Source: Sphingopyxis sp. Root154
GTDB lineage: Bacteria; Pseudomonadota; Alphaproteobacteria; Sphingomonadales; Sphingomonadaceae
Length of the DNA: 64,000 bases
Assembly: GCF_001427105.1 (NCBI RefSeq)
Contig: NZ_LMGI01000002.1
Location: 186,001-250,000 of the forward strand
Direction: 5' to 3'
Part shown: positions 26,836-35,033 of the stretch, one piece after another
Layout: the number at the start of each line of letters is the position of its first letter
How positions within the stretch are numbered: the stretch's first letter is position 1
Translations under genes and position numbers: made by a program
Notes under the pieces: model-generated
The model's database searches: none
The model's input: the letters and a program-made list of their open reading frames with translations, nothing else
What the model was told of the DNA's origin: nothing

Positions 26836-27258
26836 ATGTGCCTCCCCGCCGCGCGCCCGCGCCTCGCCGACCTGACGGGGATCGTCCTGTCGTTCACCTG
26901 CCTGATCCATTGCCTTGCCCTGCCACTCCTCCTCCTGCTCGCCCCCGCGCTCAGCCGCTGGATCGCGCTGCCCGAGGGGGTGCATGCTGCGATCCTGCTG
27001 CTGGCCTTGCCCGCTGCCATGATCGCGATGCGCGATGGTTGGCGGCGGCATCGGCGGATCGTGCCCGCGGTGCTCGCGACCGCCGGGCTGGGCCTGCTCG
27101 CGCTTGGACTGTCGGCGCACGAGGGGTGGATCGCCGTCGCCGATCCCGAGGCGGCCGACCGCCTGTTGACCTCCGTCGGCGCGCTGACGCTTGCCGCCGC
27201 GCATCTCGTCAACTGGCGCTGGCGTCACCGCGGCGGTGGGCATAAGCTGCCCGCATGA
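26836..27258 (+). CDS. MerC domain-containing membrane protein
   Basis: A 140-residue inner-membrane protein with about four membrane helices and the metal-binding motif CLIHCLALP (paired Cys in the first helix) typical of MerC. In sphingomonads such proteins appear outside mer operons and are more likely to move zinc or other metals than mercury. A palindrome overlaps its promoter. It is divergent from thrS and overlaps the next VOC gene by 4 bases. Confidence 0.82.
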   Translation: MCLPAARPRLADLTGIVLSFTCLIHCLALPLLLLLAPALSRWIALPEGVHAAILLLALPAAMIAMRDGWRRHRRIVPAVLATAGLGLLALGLSAHEGWIAVADPEAADRLLTSVGALTLAAAHLVNWRWRHRGGGHKLPA

Positions 27259-27635
27259 CCGACACCCCGCCGCTCCACAGCATCGCCGCGATCCTGCCGT
27301 GCACCGACCTCGATGCCAGCACCGCGTTCTATGAAAAGCTCGGCCTGTCGGTCGTCGGCGACCATGGCAGCTATCGCCTGCTCGAGGATGGCAGGGGCTG
27401 GCAGCTTCATCTGACGAACGAGTCGCCCGAAGGATGGCTGGTGCCGGGGCAGAATCCGTTCGGGCTGTACCTCTACACCGAGCGCGTCGCGGAATTGGCC
27501 GAGATCGTGCGCGATGCAATCCTCGAACGCGAAAAGGCGCCGACGCACAAGCCGTGGGGCATGTATGAATTCGCGCTATCCGATCCCGACGAAACGCTGG
27601 TCCGTATCGGCTGGCCGAGCCGGTTGATCGGCTGA
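27255..27635 (+). CDS. VOC family protein (bleomycin-resistance-like)
   Basis: A 126-residue single vicinal-oxygen-chelate module pair: an N-terminal strand (AAILPCTDLDASTAFYEKLGLSVVGDHG) and a closing strand (YEFALSDPDETLVRIG). Related proteins bind and sequester bleomycin-type drugs or act on small electrophiles; the substrate here is not known. It is translationally coupled to merC (ATGA overlap). Confidence 0.82.
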   Translation: MTDTPPLHSIAAILPCTDLDASTAFYEKLGLSVVGDHGSYRLLEDGRGWQLHLTNESPEGWLVPGQNPFGLYLYTERVAELAEIVRDAILEREKAPTHKPWGMYEFALSDPDETLVRIGWPSRLIG

Positions 27636-27705
27636 CCCCTAGCTGCCCTTGCGAGACTCACCATCCACCGCTACGGCGACGGCCAGCCGGAAAGGAGCCT
27701 TCCCC

Positions 27706-27960
27706 ATGTTCAAGCGCCTATTCGTCGACCATCCGAAGAGCGTCGATGAGAATTACATCGAGCATTTCGGCGTCGCGTCGAAATTCGGCGTCACGATGAT
27801 CTATGGCGGCCTGTGTGCGCTCGTTCACGCGGTCGTCCCCGGCTGGTGCATCACCACGGGCAGCGACACGATCCAGCGGCTGAACCACATCATGGTCGAA
27901 AAGCGGCGCGCCAAGGGACAGGCCGTGATGCAGATGAGCACGATCGACTGGGTCATCTGA
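27706..27960 (+). CDS. DUF6356 family protein
   Basis: An 84-residue protein that opens MFKRLFVDHPKSVDENYIEH, the characteristic start of DUF6356, followed by a single hydrophobic segment (FGVTMIYGGLCALVHAVVPGWC) that is probably a membrane helix, and a basic C-terminus. Function unknown. A strong AAAGGAG site at 27691-27697 fixes the ATG at 27706. It is followed after 5 bases by an alpha/beta hydrolase gene; in sphingomonads this pairing is recurrent to my knowledge. Confidence 0.78.
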   Translation: MFKRLFVDHPKSVDENYIEHFGVASKFGVTMIYGGLCALVHAVVPGWCITTGSDTIQRLNHIMVEKRRAKGQAVMQMSTIDWVI

Positions 27961-27965
27961 TCCCG

Positions 27966-28721
27966 GTGGACACCGCGCCCGATTATCTCGACCGTTCGGG
28001 CCGCCCGCGGCTCGCCTACCGCTATACAGCCGGCACCGGGCCGACGATCATTTTCCTGCCGGGCTATATGTCCGACATGACGGGCGGCAAGGCGACCGCG
28101 CTGTTCGACTGGGCGGCGGCGGAGGGTCAGGCGTGCCTGTTGCTCGATTATGCCGGATGCGGGCTGTCGGACGGGCTGTTCGCGGAGCAAACGCTGCTCG
28201 ACTGGCGCGGCGATGTGCTCGACTTGGTCGACGCGAAGGCCGAGGGGCCGGTGGTCATCACCGGATCGTCGATGGGCGGGTGGCTGATGCTGCTCACCGC
28301 CTTGGCGCTGGTGCAGCGCGATGGTCCGGGCCGAGTGGCGGGGCTCGTCGGGATCGCCGCGGCGCCCGATTTCACCGACTGGGGTTTCAGCGACGCCGAG
28401 AAAGCGATCATCCTTGCCGAGGGCGCGCTGGTCGAGGAGACGCCGTACAGCGACCAGCCCTATGTGACGACGCGCGGCTTTTTCCAGTCGGGCGAGGCGA
28501 ACCGGCTGCTCGATACAGAAATTCCCCTTATCTGCCCCGTGCGCCTGCTCCACGGCGAGGAGGATGGCGATGTGCCGTCCGATATCAGCCTGCGCCTGTC
28601 GGCGGCGCTCGCGAGCGCGGATGTGCAAGTGACGCTGGTCAAAGGCGGCGACCACCGCCTGTCGCGCGAGACCGATATCGCGCTGCTGATCGACACCGTC
28701 GCACGGCTCGCGACACATTAG
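27966..28721 (+). CDS. Alpha/beta hydrolase, ABHD10-like
   Basis: A 251-residue alpha/beta hydrolase. The nucleophile elbow is G100-S-S102-M-G104, the acid is in GEEDGDVP, and the histidine in GGDHRLS. The arrangement matches ABHD10-type acyl-protein thioesterase/esterase proteins, although a small-molecule ester may be the real substrate. The GTG at 27966 is preferred; upstream codons overlap the DUF6356 gene in another frame. It lies between DUF6356 and a hotdog thioesterase, which suggests an acyl-ester or lipid-linked function for the group. Confidence 0.82.
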   Translation: MDTAPDYLDRSGRPRLAYRYTAGTGPTIIFLPGYMSDMTGGKATALFDWAAAEGQACLLLDYAGCGLSDGLFAEQTLLDWRGDVLDLVDAKAEGPVVITGSSMGGWLMLLTALALVQRDGPGRVAGLVGIAAAPDFTDWGFSDAEKAIILAEGALVEETPYSDQPYVTTRGFFQSGEANRLLDTEIPLICPVRLLHGEEDGDVPSDISLRLSAALASADVQVTLVKGGDHRLSRETDIALLIDTVARLATH

Positions 28722-28730
28722 AGGGATATC

Positions 28731-29168
28731 ATGGCTCGCAGCGACTTCAAATTCAGCGTCAAGAAGCGCGTCCGCTATGCCGAGATCGACGCGCAGGCGG
28801 TGGTGTTCAACAGCCGCTACCTCGAATATTTCGACATCGGGATCACCGAATATTGGCGCGGCGTCGGCGTCTACGACCATTGGCCGGCGCACAGCAGCCC
28901 CGAATTCCACGTCGCGCGCGCCGAGGTCAATTATCGCGCGCCGATCCTGCTCGACGAGGAAATCGACATTTGCGTGCGTGCTTCGCGCGTCGGCACCAGC
29001 TCGATGACCTATTTGTTCGAACTGCACGGCGCGGGGAAAGACGATCTGCGCGCCGACGGACAGCTGATCTATGTCCATGTCGCCGAGGCGCAGGGCGCAC
29101 CCGCGCCGGTGCCCGACGAATTCCTATTCCTGTTCGAAGCGTTTGAAGCGCGCGCCCTTCGCGCCTAA
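28731..29168 (+). CDS. Hotdog-fold acyl-CoA thioesterase
   Basis: A 145-residue 4-hydroxybenzoyl-CoA-thioesterase-type protein. The active-site strand RYAEIDAQAVVFNSRYLEYFDIG contains the likely catalytic D20. It probably hydrolyses an acyl- or aroyl-CoA; the chain specificity is unknown. It starts 9 bases after the hydrolase stop and is followed after 9 bases by gloA. Confidence 0.82.
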   Translation: MARSDFKFSVKKRVRYAEIDAQAVVFNSRYLEYFDIGITEYWRGVGVYDHWPAHSSPEFHVARAEVNYRAPILLDEEIDICVRASRVGTSSMTYLFELHGAGKDDLRADGQLIYVHVAEAQGAPAPVPDEFLFLFEAFEARALRA

Positions 29169-29177
29169 TATAGCGCC

Positions 29178-29615
29178 ATGACAAAATATCTTCACACGAT
29201 GATCCGCGTGTCGGATCCCGACGCCACCGTCGATTTCTTCAAGCTGATCGGGCTGGAGGAAACGCGCCGTTTCGACAATGAGGGCGGCCGCTTCACGCTG
29301 ATCTTCCTCGCCGCCCCCGGGCAAGGCGACGTGGCCGAGGTCGAGCTGACCTATAATTGGCCACCTCAAGACGGCAGCCCACCCGAGGAATACGGCGGCG
29401 GCCGCAATTTCGGCCACCTCGCGTACCGCGTCGATGATATTTACGCGACGTGCCAGCGGCTGATGGACGCCGGGGTGACGATCAACCGTCCGCCGCGCGA
29501 CGGGCATATGGCGTTCGTGCGCTCGCCCGATGGCATTTCGGTCGAGCTGCTGCAGGAAGGCACGCTCGACCCCGCCGAACCCTGGGCCTCGATGCCCAAC
29601 ACCGGCAGCTGGTAG
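29178..29615 (+). CDS. gloA: Lactoylglutathione lyase (glyoxalase I)
   Basis: Isomerises the hemithioacetal of methylglyoxal and glutathione to S-lactoylglutathione. The 145-residue protein has the GloA order: an N-terminal metal ligand in HTMIRVSDPDATVDFFKLIGL, a Glu in VELTYNW, a His in FGHLAYRVDD and a Glu in SVELLQEG. gloB lies 0.5 kb downstream, with a second VOC protein between, so methylglyoxal removal is complete in one cluster. Confidence 0.92.
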   Translation: MTKYLHTMIRVSDPDATVDFFKLIGLEETRRFDNEGGRFTLIFLAAPGQGDVAEVELTYNWPPQDGSPPEEYGGGRNFGHLAYRVDDIYATCQRLMDAGVTINRPPRDGHMAFVRSPDGISVELLQEGTLDPAEPWASMPNTGSW

Positions 29616-29625
29616 GAGCCGCGCG

Positions 29626-30033
29626 ATGCCGGGCCTGTTGATCAACATCGACGTGCCCGACCTCGCCGCTGGAGAGCGTTTCTACACAAATGCGCTGGGA
29701 CTGCCCGCAGCCCGGCGGTTCGACGACGACATCGTCGAGCTGACCGGGTGCGAGGCGCCCATCTATCTGATCGCCAAGCCCGCGGGGTCGGCGCTCGGCC
29801 CCCGCGGCAGCGATTTCCGCCGCTACAACCGGCACTGGACACCGGTGCATCCCGATTTTTCCGTCTCGAACCTCGACGACGCGGTCGCGCAGGCCTTGGC
29901 CGCCGGCGCGACACAGGAGGGCGAGACATTGGACCTGCCCTATGGCAGACAGGCGATGTTCGCCGATCCGTTCGGCAACGGATTCTGCCTGATCGAGTTC
30001 AACGAGCAGGGCTATGACGCCCTTCTGACCTGA
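29626..30033 (+). CDS. VOC family protein between gloA and gloB
   Basis: A 135-residue vicinal-oxygen-chelate protein (LINIDVPDLAAGERFYTNALGLPAARRF; closing strand MFADPFGNGFCLIEF). It has fewer obvious metal ligands than GloA, so catalysis is uncertain. The ATG at 29626 follows GGAG; the frame is open further into gloA but the gene starts 10 bases after its stop. Its position inside a glyoxalase cluster suggests a related aldehyde or thiol adduct as substrate. Confidence 0.82.
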   Translation: MPGLLINIDVPDLAAGERFYTNALGLPAARRFDDDIVELTGCEAPIYLIAKPAGSALGPRGSDFRRYNRHWTPVHPDFSVSNLDDAVAQALAAGATQEGETLDLPYGRQAMFADPFGNGFCLIEFNEQGYDALLT

Positions 30034-30101
30034 GCAGGCGGATCAAGGTCCCGGCGCCGCCGCTCCGTCTTGAAGGAGCGAGACGCTGGAAAGGAGTTAT
30101 C

Positions 30102-30830
30102 ATGGCTGCGCTGGACATCGTCCGTATTCCCGTCCTCAGCGACAATTATGTCTGGCTGGTCCATGATCCGGATAGCAAGGCGACGATGGTGGTCGATCCC
30201 GCGGTCGCCGAGCCCGTGTTGGCGGCGGCAGCGGAACGCGGCTGGACGATCACGGACATCTGGAACACCCACTGGCATCCCGACCACACCGGCGGCAACG
30301 CCGCGATCAAGGAAGCAACCGGCTGTACGATCACCGGCCCCGCGGCCGAATATTCGCGCATCCCGACGCTCGACGTGCAGGTAAAGGGCGGCGACCGCGT
30401 GCAACTTGGCGAGCATGTCGCCGACGTCTGGGACGTGCCCGCGCATACCGCGGGGCATATCGCCTATCATTTCGCGAGCGACGCCGCGATCTTCGTCGGC
30501 GACACGATGTTCGCGATGGGCTGCGGCCGATTGTTCGAAGGCACCGCCGAACAGATGTTCGCAAACATGCAGAAACTCGGCACGCTCGACGATGCGACGC
30601 GCGTGTACTGCGCGCACGAATATACGCTGTCGAACGCGCGCTTCGCGGTGACAGTCGAGCCCGAGAATGCAGCGCTGGCCAAGCGGCTCGCCGCGGTCGA
30701 GTCCGCGCGCGCGGCCGGCGAAGCGACGGTGCCGACGAGCATCGGCGAAGAGCGCGCGACCAACCCTTTTTTGCGCGCGCCGAGCGCGGCCGAACTCGGC
30801 CGTATCCGCGCGCTCAAGGATGCGGCATGA
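30102..30830 (+). CDS. gloB: Hydroxyacylglutathione hydrolase (glyoxalase II)
   Basis: Hydrolyses S-lactoylglutathione to lactate and glutathione. The metallo-beta-lactamase motif is THWHPDHTGG with H57, H59, D61 and H62, followed by HTAGHIAYHF and the C-terminal CAHEYTLSN, a family hallmark. Length 242 aa is typical. It has a GGAG ribosome-binding site and lies 68 bases after the VOC gene, probably in the gloA operon. Confidence 0.95.
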   Translation: MAALDIVRIPVLSDNYVWLVHDPDSKATMVVDPAVAEPVLAAAAERGWTITDIWNTHWHPDHTGGNAAIKEATGCTITGPAAEYSRIPTLDVQVKGGDRVQLGEHVADVWDVPAHTAGHIAYHFASDAAIFVGDTMFAMGCGRLFEGTAEQMFANMQKLGTLDDATRVYCAHEYTLSNARFAVTVEPENAALAKRLAAVESARAAGEATVPTSIGEERATNPFLRAPSAAELGRIRALKDAA

Positions 30831-30891
30831 TGCCGCTTCAGCGCCCATTCATCTGTCCCGGCCATAGTGGCCGATCTCAAGGAGCATATTC

Positions 30892-31338
30892 ATGGCGAAG
30901 CTGAACCTGATGGCTGCCGCGCTGTTGACCGCGGCCGCGCCGCTGGTCGCAAGCTGTGCGCCCGCCGGTTCGGGCGAGCCCGGCGCCGCCGCGCTCACGC
31001 CAAAACAGGCCGAACGGCTCGACAAGCAGCTCGCGGGCAAGGTTCCGGGTGAACCGGTCCGCTGTCTTCCGAATTACCGAAGTAATGATACGATCCGCGT
31101 GTCGGACAGCATCTTGCTCTATCGTTCCGGTGGCAATCTGGTATATCGTAATGACTTGAAGAGTAGTTGCCCGGGTCTTGCCCGTGACAGCGACATCATG
31201 GTGGTACGCCAGTTCGGGTCGTCGACCTGCGAAGGCGATTTCTTCCACCTGGTCGACCGGTCGAGCGGAATCCGCGGTCCGACATGTGTTTTTGGCGAAT
31301 TCGTCCCCTATCGCAAACCGGCGGGGGACAAAGGCTGA
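30892..31338 (+). CDS. Hypothetical lipoprotein with paired Cys
   Basis: A 148-residue predicted lipoprotein: signal peptide with a lipobox VASC, an Ala/Gly-rich linker, and a small domain with Cys in RCLPNYRSNDTIRVSD, SSCPGL, STCEG and PTCVFGE that could form two disulfides. The pattern resembles DUF6491-type proteins, but I am not certain. The middle of the gene is somewhat AT-richer than its neighbours. It lies 61 bases downstream of gloB, on the same strand. Confidence 0.6.
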   Translation: MAKLNLMAAALLTAAAPLVASCAPAGSGEPGAAALTPKQAERLDKQLAGKVPGEPVRCLPNYRSNDTIRVSDSILLYRSGGNLVYRNDLKSSCPGLARDSDIMVVRQFGSSTCEGDFFHLVDRSSGIRGPTCVFGEFVPYRKPAGDKG

Positions 31339-31355
31339 GCCTTGGGTTCAGTCGT

Positions 31356-31402
31356 AGGCGGGGTCCGGTTTGCGCCGAGCTCTTCGGGTCGCACCCCCGC
31401 CT
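31356..31402. terminator. Long GC-rich hairpin between converging genes
   Basis: AGGCGGGGT (31356-31364) pairs with ACCCCCGCCT (31393-31402) with one bulged base. No T tract is present on either side, so it is a possible but unproved two-way terminator between the lipoprotein and acyl-CoA ligase genes. Confidence 0.4.
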
Positions 31403-31412
31403 GCTATGATGA

Positions 31413-33218
31413 TCACGCCTTGTAGAGGGCCGCGATCTTGTCTTCGTAGACCTGCTTCAGGATATGGCGCCGGATCTTCATCGACGGCGTCATCTGTTCA
31501 TTCTCGATCGTGAAGGCTTCGTCGGCGAAGTCGAATTTGCGGACCTTTTCGATCACCGAGAGCTGGCCGTTGACGCGGTCGACCGCGGCGCGCAGCGCCG
31601 TGCGAAATTTCTCATGCTCGCGCAGCCGTTCGAGATCCTTGGGCAAGCCTTCGGCCTCCGCCCATTCGGCCATCCATTCGGGATCGGGGACAAGAATGCC
31701 GACGAGGTGCGGGCGCTTGTCGCCATAGACCATCGCCTGCAGGATTTCGGGCTGGAGCGTCAACATCCCTTCGACGCGCTGCGGCGAAACATTGTCGCCC
31801 TTGTCGTTGACGATCAGGTCCTTCTTGCGGTCGGTGATGACGATGCGGCCTTGCCCGTCGATATGGCCGATGTCGCCGGTGTGGAGCCAGCCGTCGACCA
31901 GTACGCGCTCGGTCTCGGCCTTGTTGCGCCAATAGCCTTTCATCACCAGCTCGCCGCGCACGAGGATTTCGCCATCGTCGGCGATGCGCACCTCGGTGTT
32001 CATCAGCGGCGGGCCGACGGTGTCCATTTTGATTCCCGCGCTCGGGCGGTTGCAGCTGATCACCGGCCCCGCTTCGGTCTGGCCATAGCCCTGAAGCAGG
32101 GTCAGCCCGATCGAGTGGAAGAAGACGCCGATTTCGGGATTGAGCGGCGCGCCGCCCGACACCAGCGCCTTCATCCGGCCGCCGAAGCGTTTCTGGATCT
32201 TGGGCCGGAACAATTTGTCGAGGATCAGGTCGACTGGCCGATCGAGCACGCCCATCCGGCACTCATAATCCTTTTCGCCGACGCGCAGCGCCTGACGCAG
32301 CATCCAGTTCGCGAGCTTGCCCTGTTTCTCGACCGACTTGATCATCCGCGCGCGGATCACCTCGAACAGGCGCGGCACGACGACCATGATTGTCGGGCGC
32401 GTTTCCTCGATGTTCGAGACGAGCTTTTCAAGGCCCTCGCTATAATAGATTTGCGCGCCGACCATGATCGGCAGGAATTGGCCGCCCGAATGTTCATAGG
32501 CGTGGCTGAGCGGCAGGAACGACAGGAACACCTCCTCGTCGCCGATACCGAAATCATTGACGAGCACTTCGGCGGCACCCGCCGCATTGTGCAGGATCGC
32601 GCCATGATGCTGCATCACCCCGCGCGGCGCGCCGCCGGTGCCGCTGGTGTAGATCAGGCACGCGGTGTCTTCGCGCTTCATCGCGGCGCCACGCGCGCTG
32701 GTTTCTTCGAGCCGCGCCTCGCCGCCCTGCACGAGCGGATCCCAGTCGTGAACCGCAACCTCGCCCTGCTGGCCGATGCGGAGGCTCTCCATGCTGATCA
32801 CGATATGCGCCTCGGAGCGCATCACCGCAGGCATCAGCGTGCGCGCGAGCTTGGCGGTCGAAACGATCACCGCTTTCGCGCCGCTGTTGTCGAGGATGTG
32901 CTGGTGGTCACGTTCGGTGTTGGTCGTATAGGTCGGCACAGTGATGCAGCCCGCGGCCATGATGCCGAGGTCGGCTATGCACCATTCGGGCCGGTTCTCG
33001 CTGACCAGCACCACCCGGTCGCCTTCCTTGAGGCCGAGTTCGCGCAAATTATGCGCGAGCGCCGAAACCTGATTGGCGACCTGCCGCCAGCTCAGCGGCT
33101 GCCAGGCACGGTCGGACTTGCGCCACAGGAAGGGATCTTCGCCGCCGCGCCCCGCACGGTCGAAGAACATCGCGACCAGACTCGAAAAATGGTCGAGATG
33201 GGGATTTTCAAGCTTCAT
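31413..33218 (-). CDS. Long-chain acyl-CoA synthetase family AMP ligase
   Basis: Adenylates a fatty acid and transfers it to CoA. The 601-residue protein has the AMP-binding motif YTSGTGGAPRGVM (with the usual Ser/Thr/Gly/Lys loop lacking the final Lys: GAPRG), the QGYGQTEAGP motif, the hinge YWRNKAETERV...DGWLHTGDIG and the C-terminal ITDRKKDLIVNDKGDNVSPQRVE. It belongs to the large FAA1/FadD15-like group that acts on long-chain acids. No beta-oxidation genes are adjacent. Confidence 0.9.
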   Translation of the reverse strand: MKLENPHLDHFSSLVAMFFDRAGRGGEDPFLWRKSDRAWQPLSWRQVANQVSALAHNLRELGLKEGDRVVLVSENRPEWCIADLGIMAAGCITVPTYTTNTERDHQHILDNSGAKAVIVSTAKLARTLMPAVMRSEAHIVISMESLRIGQQGEVAVHDWDPLVQGGEARLEETSARGAAMKREDTACLIYTSGTGGAPRGVMQHHGAILHNAAGAAEVLVNDFGIGDEEVFLSFLPLSHAYEHSGGQFLPIMVGAQIYYSEGLEKLVSNIEETRPTIMVVVPRLFEVIRARMIKSVEKQGKLANWMLRQALRVGEKDYECRMGVLDRPVDLILDKLFRPKIQKRFGGRMKALVSGGAPLNPEIGVFFHSIGLTLLQGYGQTEAGPVISCNRPSAGIKMDTVGPPLMNTEVRIADDGEILVRGELVMKGYWRNKAETERVLVDGWLHTGDIGHIDGQGRIVITDRKKDLIVNDKGDNVSPQRVEGMLTLQPEILQAMVYGDKRPHLVGILVPDPEWMAEWAEAEGLPKDLERLREHEKFRTALRAAVDRVNGQLSVIEKVRKFDFADEAFTIENEQMTPSMKIRRHILKQVYEDKIAALYKA

Positions 33219-33267
33219 TCTGCCTCTCTCCAGGGAGATTACATTGCTTTCTTTTTATTATCATTGA

Positions 33268-34959
33268 CTAATTCTGCGCCGGCGCCCCGTCGATCGACGA
33301 ACTTCCGGGTCCGCGCGGGTCGGCCGCGCCGCGCCAGCCCTCGGCGGTGCGCTCAACCGCGTTGAGCTTCGAGCCGAGGCTCGTTGCGGTGAAGCTGTAG
33401 CCGAAAGGTTTCATCTTTGCGGCGATCGCCTTGCCTGCCTCGTTATTCTCGATCAGCACGCCCTGCTGGCCGAAGAAGAGGTTGGGAAGCTCCATCGCGG
33501 TCTTGGCATCGAGGCCCCAGTCGAGCACGCCCACGAGCACCTTGGTCACATGCATGATGATGCGCTTGCCGCCCGCCGAGCCGACCGCGAGCACGACCTT
33601 TCCGTCGGGGCCGTAGACCACCGTCGGCGACATCGACGACAAGGGACGCTTGCCGGCTTCGACGCGGTTCGCGGTCGGCATGCCGCCCTCGGTCGGCGCG
33701 AGATCGAAGTCGGTGAGTTCGTTGTTGAGGAAATAGCCGTTCGCCATCAGCTGGCTGCCGAAGATGCTTTCGATCGTCGAGGTCATCGAGACGAGGTTGC
33801 CGTCCTTGTCGACGGTGACGAAATGCGTCGTCCCCTGCTCCTGAACCGGCGGCGCAGCGGCGCGCGGCTTCGCGCCCGGCGGGGTGCCGGGTTCATATTT
33901 GCCCGCGGCACCATAAGGCGAGATGAGCTGGCGGCGCTCGGCGAGATAGGCCTTGTCGAGCAGCCCCTTAACCGGGACATCGACGAAATCGCCGTCGCCG
34001 AGATAGGCGGCGCGGTCGGCATAGGAGAGCTGCATCGCTTCCGAGAGCAGATGCCAGCTCATCGGATTGTCCTTGCCCATCGCCTTCATGTCCCAGCCCT
34101 CGATCATGCCGAGGATGCCGAAAACGGTGGTCGCGCCCGACGAGGGCGGGCCCATGCCGCAGACCTTGTAGATACGGTAGGTGGTGCAGACCGCGGGGCG
34201 CTCCTTCGCCTTGTAAGCCGCTATATCCTTGACGGTGAGCTGGCTCGGGTGGCGCGGCGCCTTTGCGACGGCCTCGCTGATCGCCTTGGCATTGGCGCCC
34301 GAATAGAAAGCCTCGGGACCGCGCGCCGCGATGTCGCGCAGCAGCTTGGCATAAGCGGGATTCTTGATGCGCGTGCCGACCGGGGCCGGCTTGCCGTCGA
34401 CATAGTAAATTGCCTTGGGAGCGGGAAATTCCTTCCACATCGGCTCGAACTGGACAAGCCAGTTATTGAGCGCGGGGGTGACGATGAAGCCTTCTTCGGC
34501 GAGCTTGATTGCGGGCTGGAACAGCGCCTTCCATTCGAGCTTACCCCATTTCTTGTGCGCTATTTCCATCAGGCGCACATTGCCGGGGACGCCGACCGAC
34601 AACCCGCCGGGGATGACGTCCATATAACCGCGCGCTTTGCCGTCGGCGCCGAGAAAACGGTCGGGCTTGGCCGCCGCGGGCGCCATTTCGCGGCCGTCGA
34701 TCGTCGAGATGCTGCCGTCCTTGGCATTGTGGTGGACCATGAAGCCGCCGCCGCCGATTCCGCTCGACTGCGGTTCGACGAGGGTCAGCACCGCGACCAT
34801 CGCGATCGCGGCGTCGGCGGCGGTCCCGCCCTCATGCAAAATCTCGCGCCCCGCCTCGGTCGCGCGTGGATCGGCGGAGGAGGTGACGCCCTGCGCAAGC
34901 GCGGGCGAGGAGACGGTGACGGAAAGAAGGGCGGCGAGCGGGAGGAATCTTTTCAACAT
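33268..34959 (-). CDS. ggt: Gamma-glutamyltransferase
   Basis: A periplasmic Ntn-hydrolase (563 aa) that cleaves gamma-glutamyl bonds such as those in glutathione. The precursor self-cleaves before the nucleophile T377 (in EQGTTHFVTVDKDGN), giving large and small subunits. It has a signal peptide (MLKRFLPLAALLSVTVSSPALA) and the conserved segment IGGGGFMVHH early in the protein. The ATG at 34959 starts the signal peptide and is preferred over 34995. It lies downstream of pyrD on the same strand, separated by a hairpin element. Confidence 0.95.
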   Translation of the reverse strand: MLKRFLPLAALLSVTVSSPALAQGVTSSADPRATEAGREILHEGGTAADAAIAMVAVLTLVEPQSSGIGGGGFMVHHNAKDGSISTIDGREMAPAAAKPDRFLGADGKARGYMDVIPGGLSVGVPGNVRLMEIAHKKWGKLEWKALFQPAIKLAEEGFIVTPALNNWLVQFEPMWKEFPAPKAIYYVDGKPAPVGTRIKNPAYAKLLRDIAARGPEAFYSGANAKAISEAVAKAPRHPSQLTVKDIAAYKAKERPAVCTTYRIYKVCGMGPPSSGATTVFGILGMIEGWDMKAMGKDNPMSWHLLSEAMQLSYADRAAYLGDGDFVDVPVKGLLDKAYLAERRQLISPYGAAGKYEPGTPPGAKPRAAAPPVQEQGTTHFVTVDKDGNLVSMTSTIESIFGSQLMANGYFLNNELTDFDLAPTEGGMPTANRVEAGKRPLSSMSPTVVYGPDGKVVLAVGSAGGKRIIMHVTKVLVGVLDWGLDAKTAMELPNLFFGQQGVLIENNEAGKAIAAKMKPFGYSFTATSLGSKLNAVERTAEGWRGAADPRGPGSSSIDGAPAQN

Positions 34960-35000
34960 GCGCGCGACATTGGCGTGCAGGTCGAGACAGCGCAACCCTT

Positions 35001-35030
35001 GTTCCCGTCCCGCTTGCGGACGGGGAGAAC
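35001..35030. repeat. GC-rich intergenic hairpin
   Basis: CCCGTCC (35004-35010) pairs with GGACGGG (35018-35024) around CGCTTGC, between pyrD and ggt. It is an imperfect relative of the hairpin at 15077-15100 (tip CCCGC-AA/TT-GCGG). Confidence 0.5.
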
Positions 35031-35033
35031 AGC

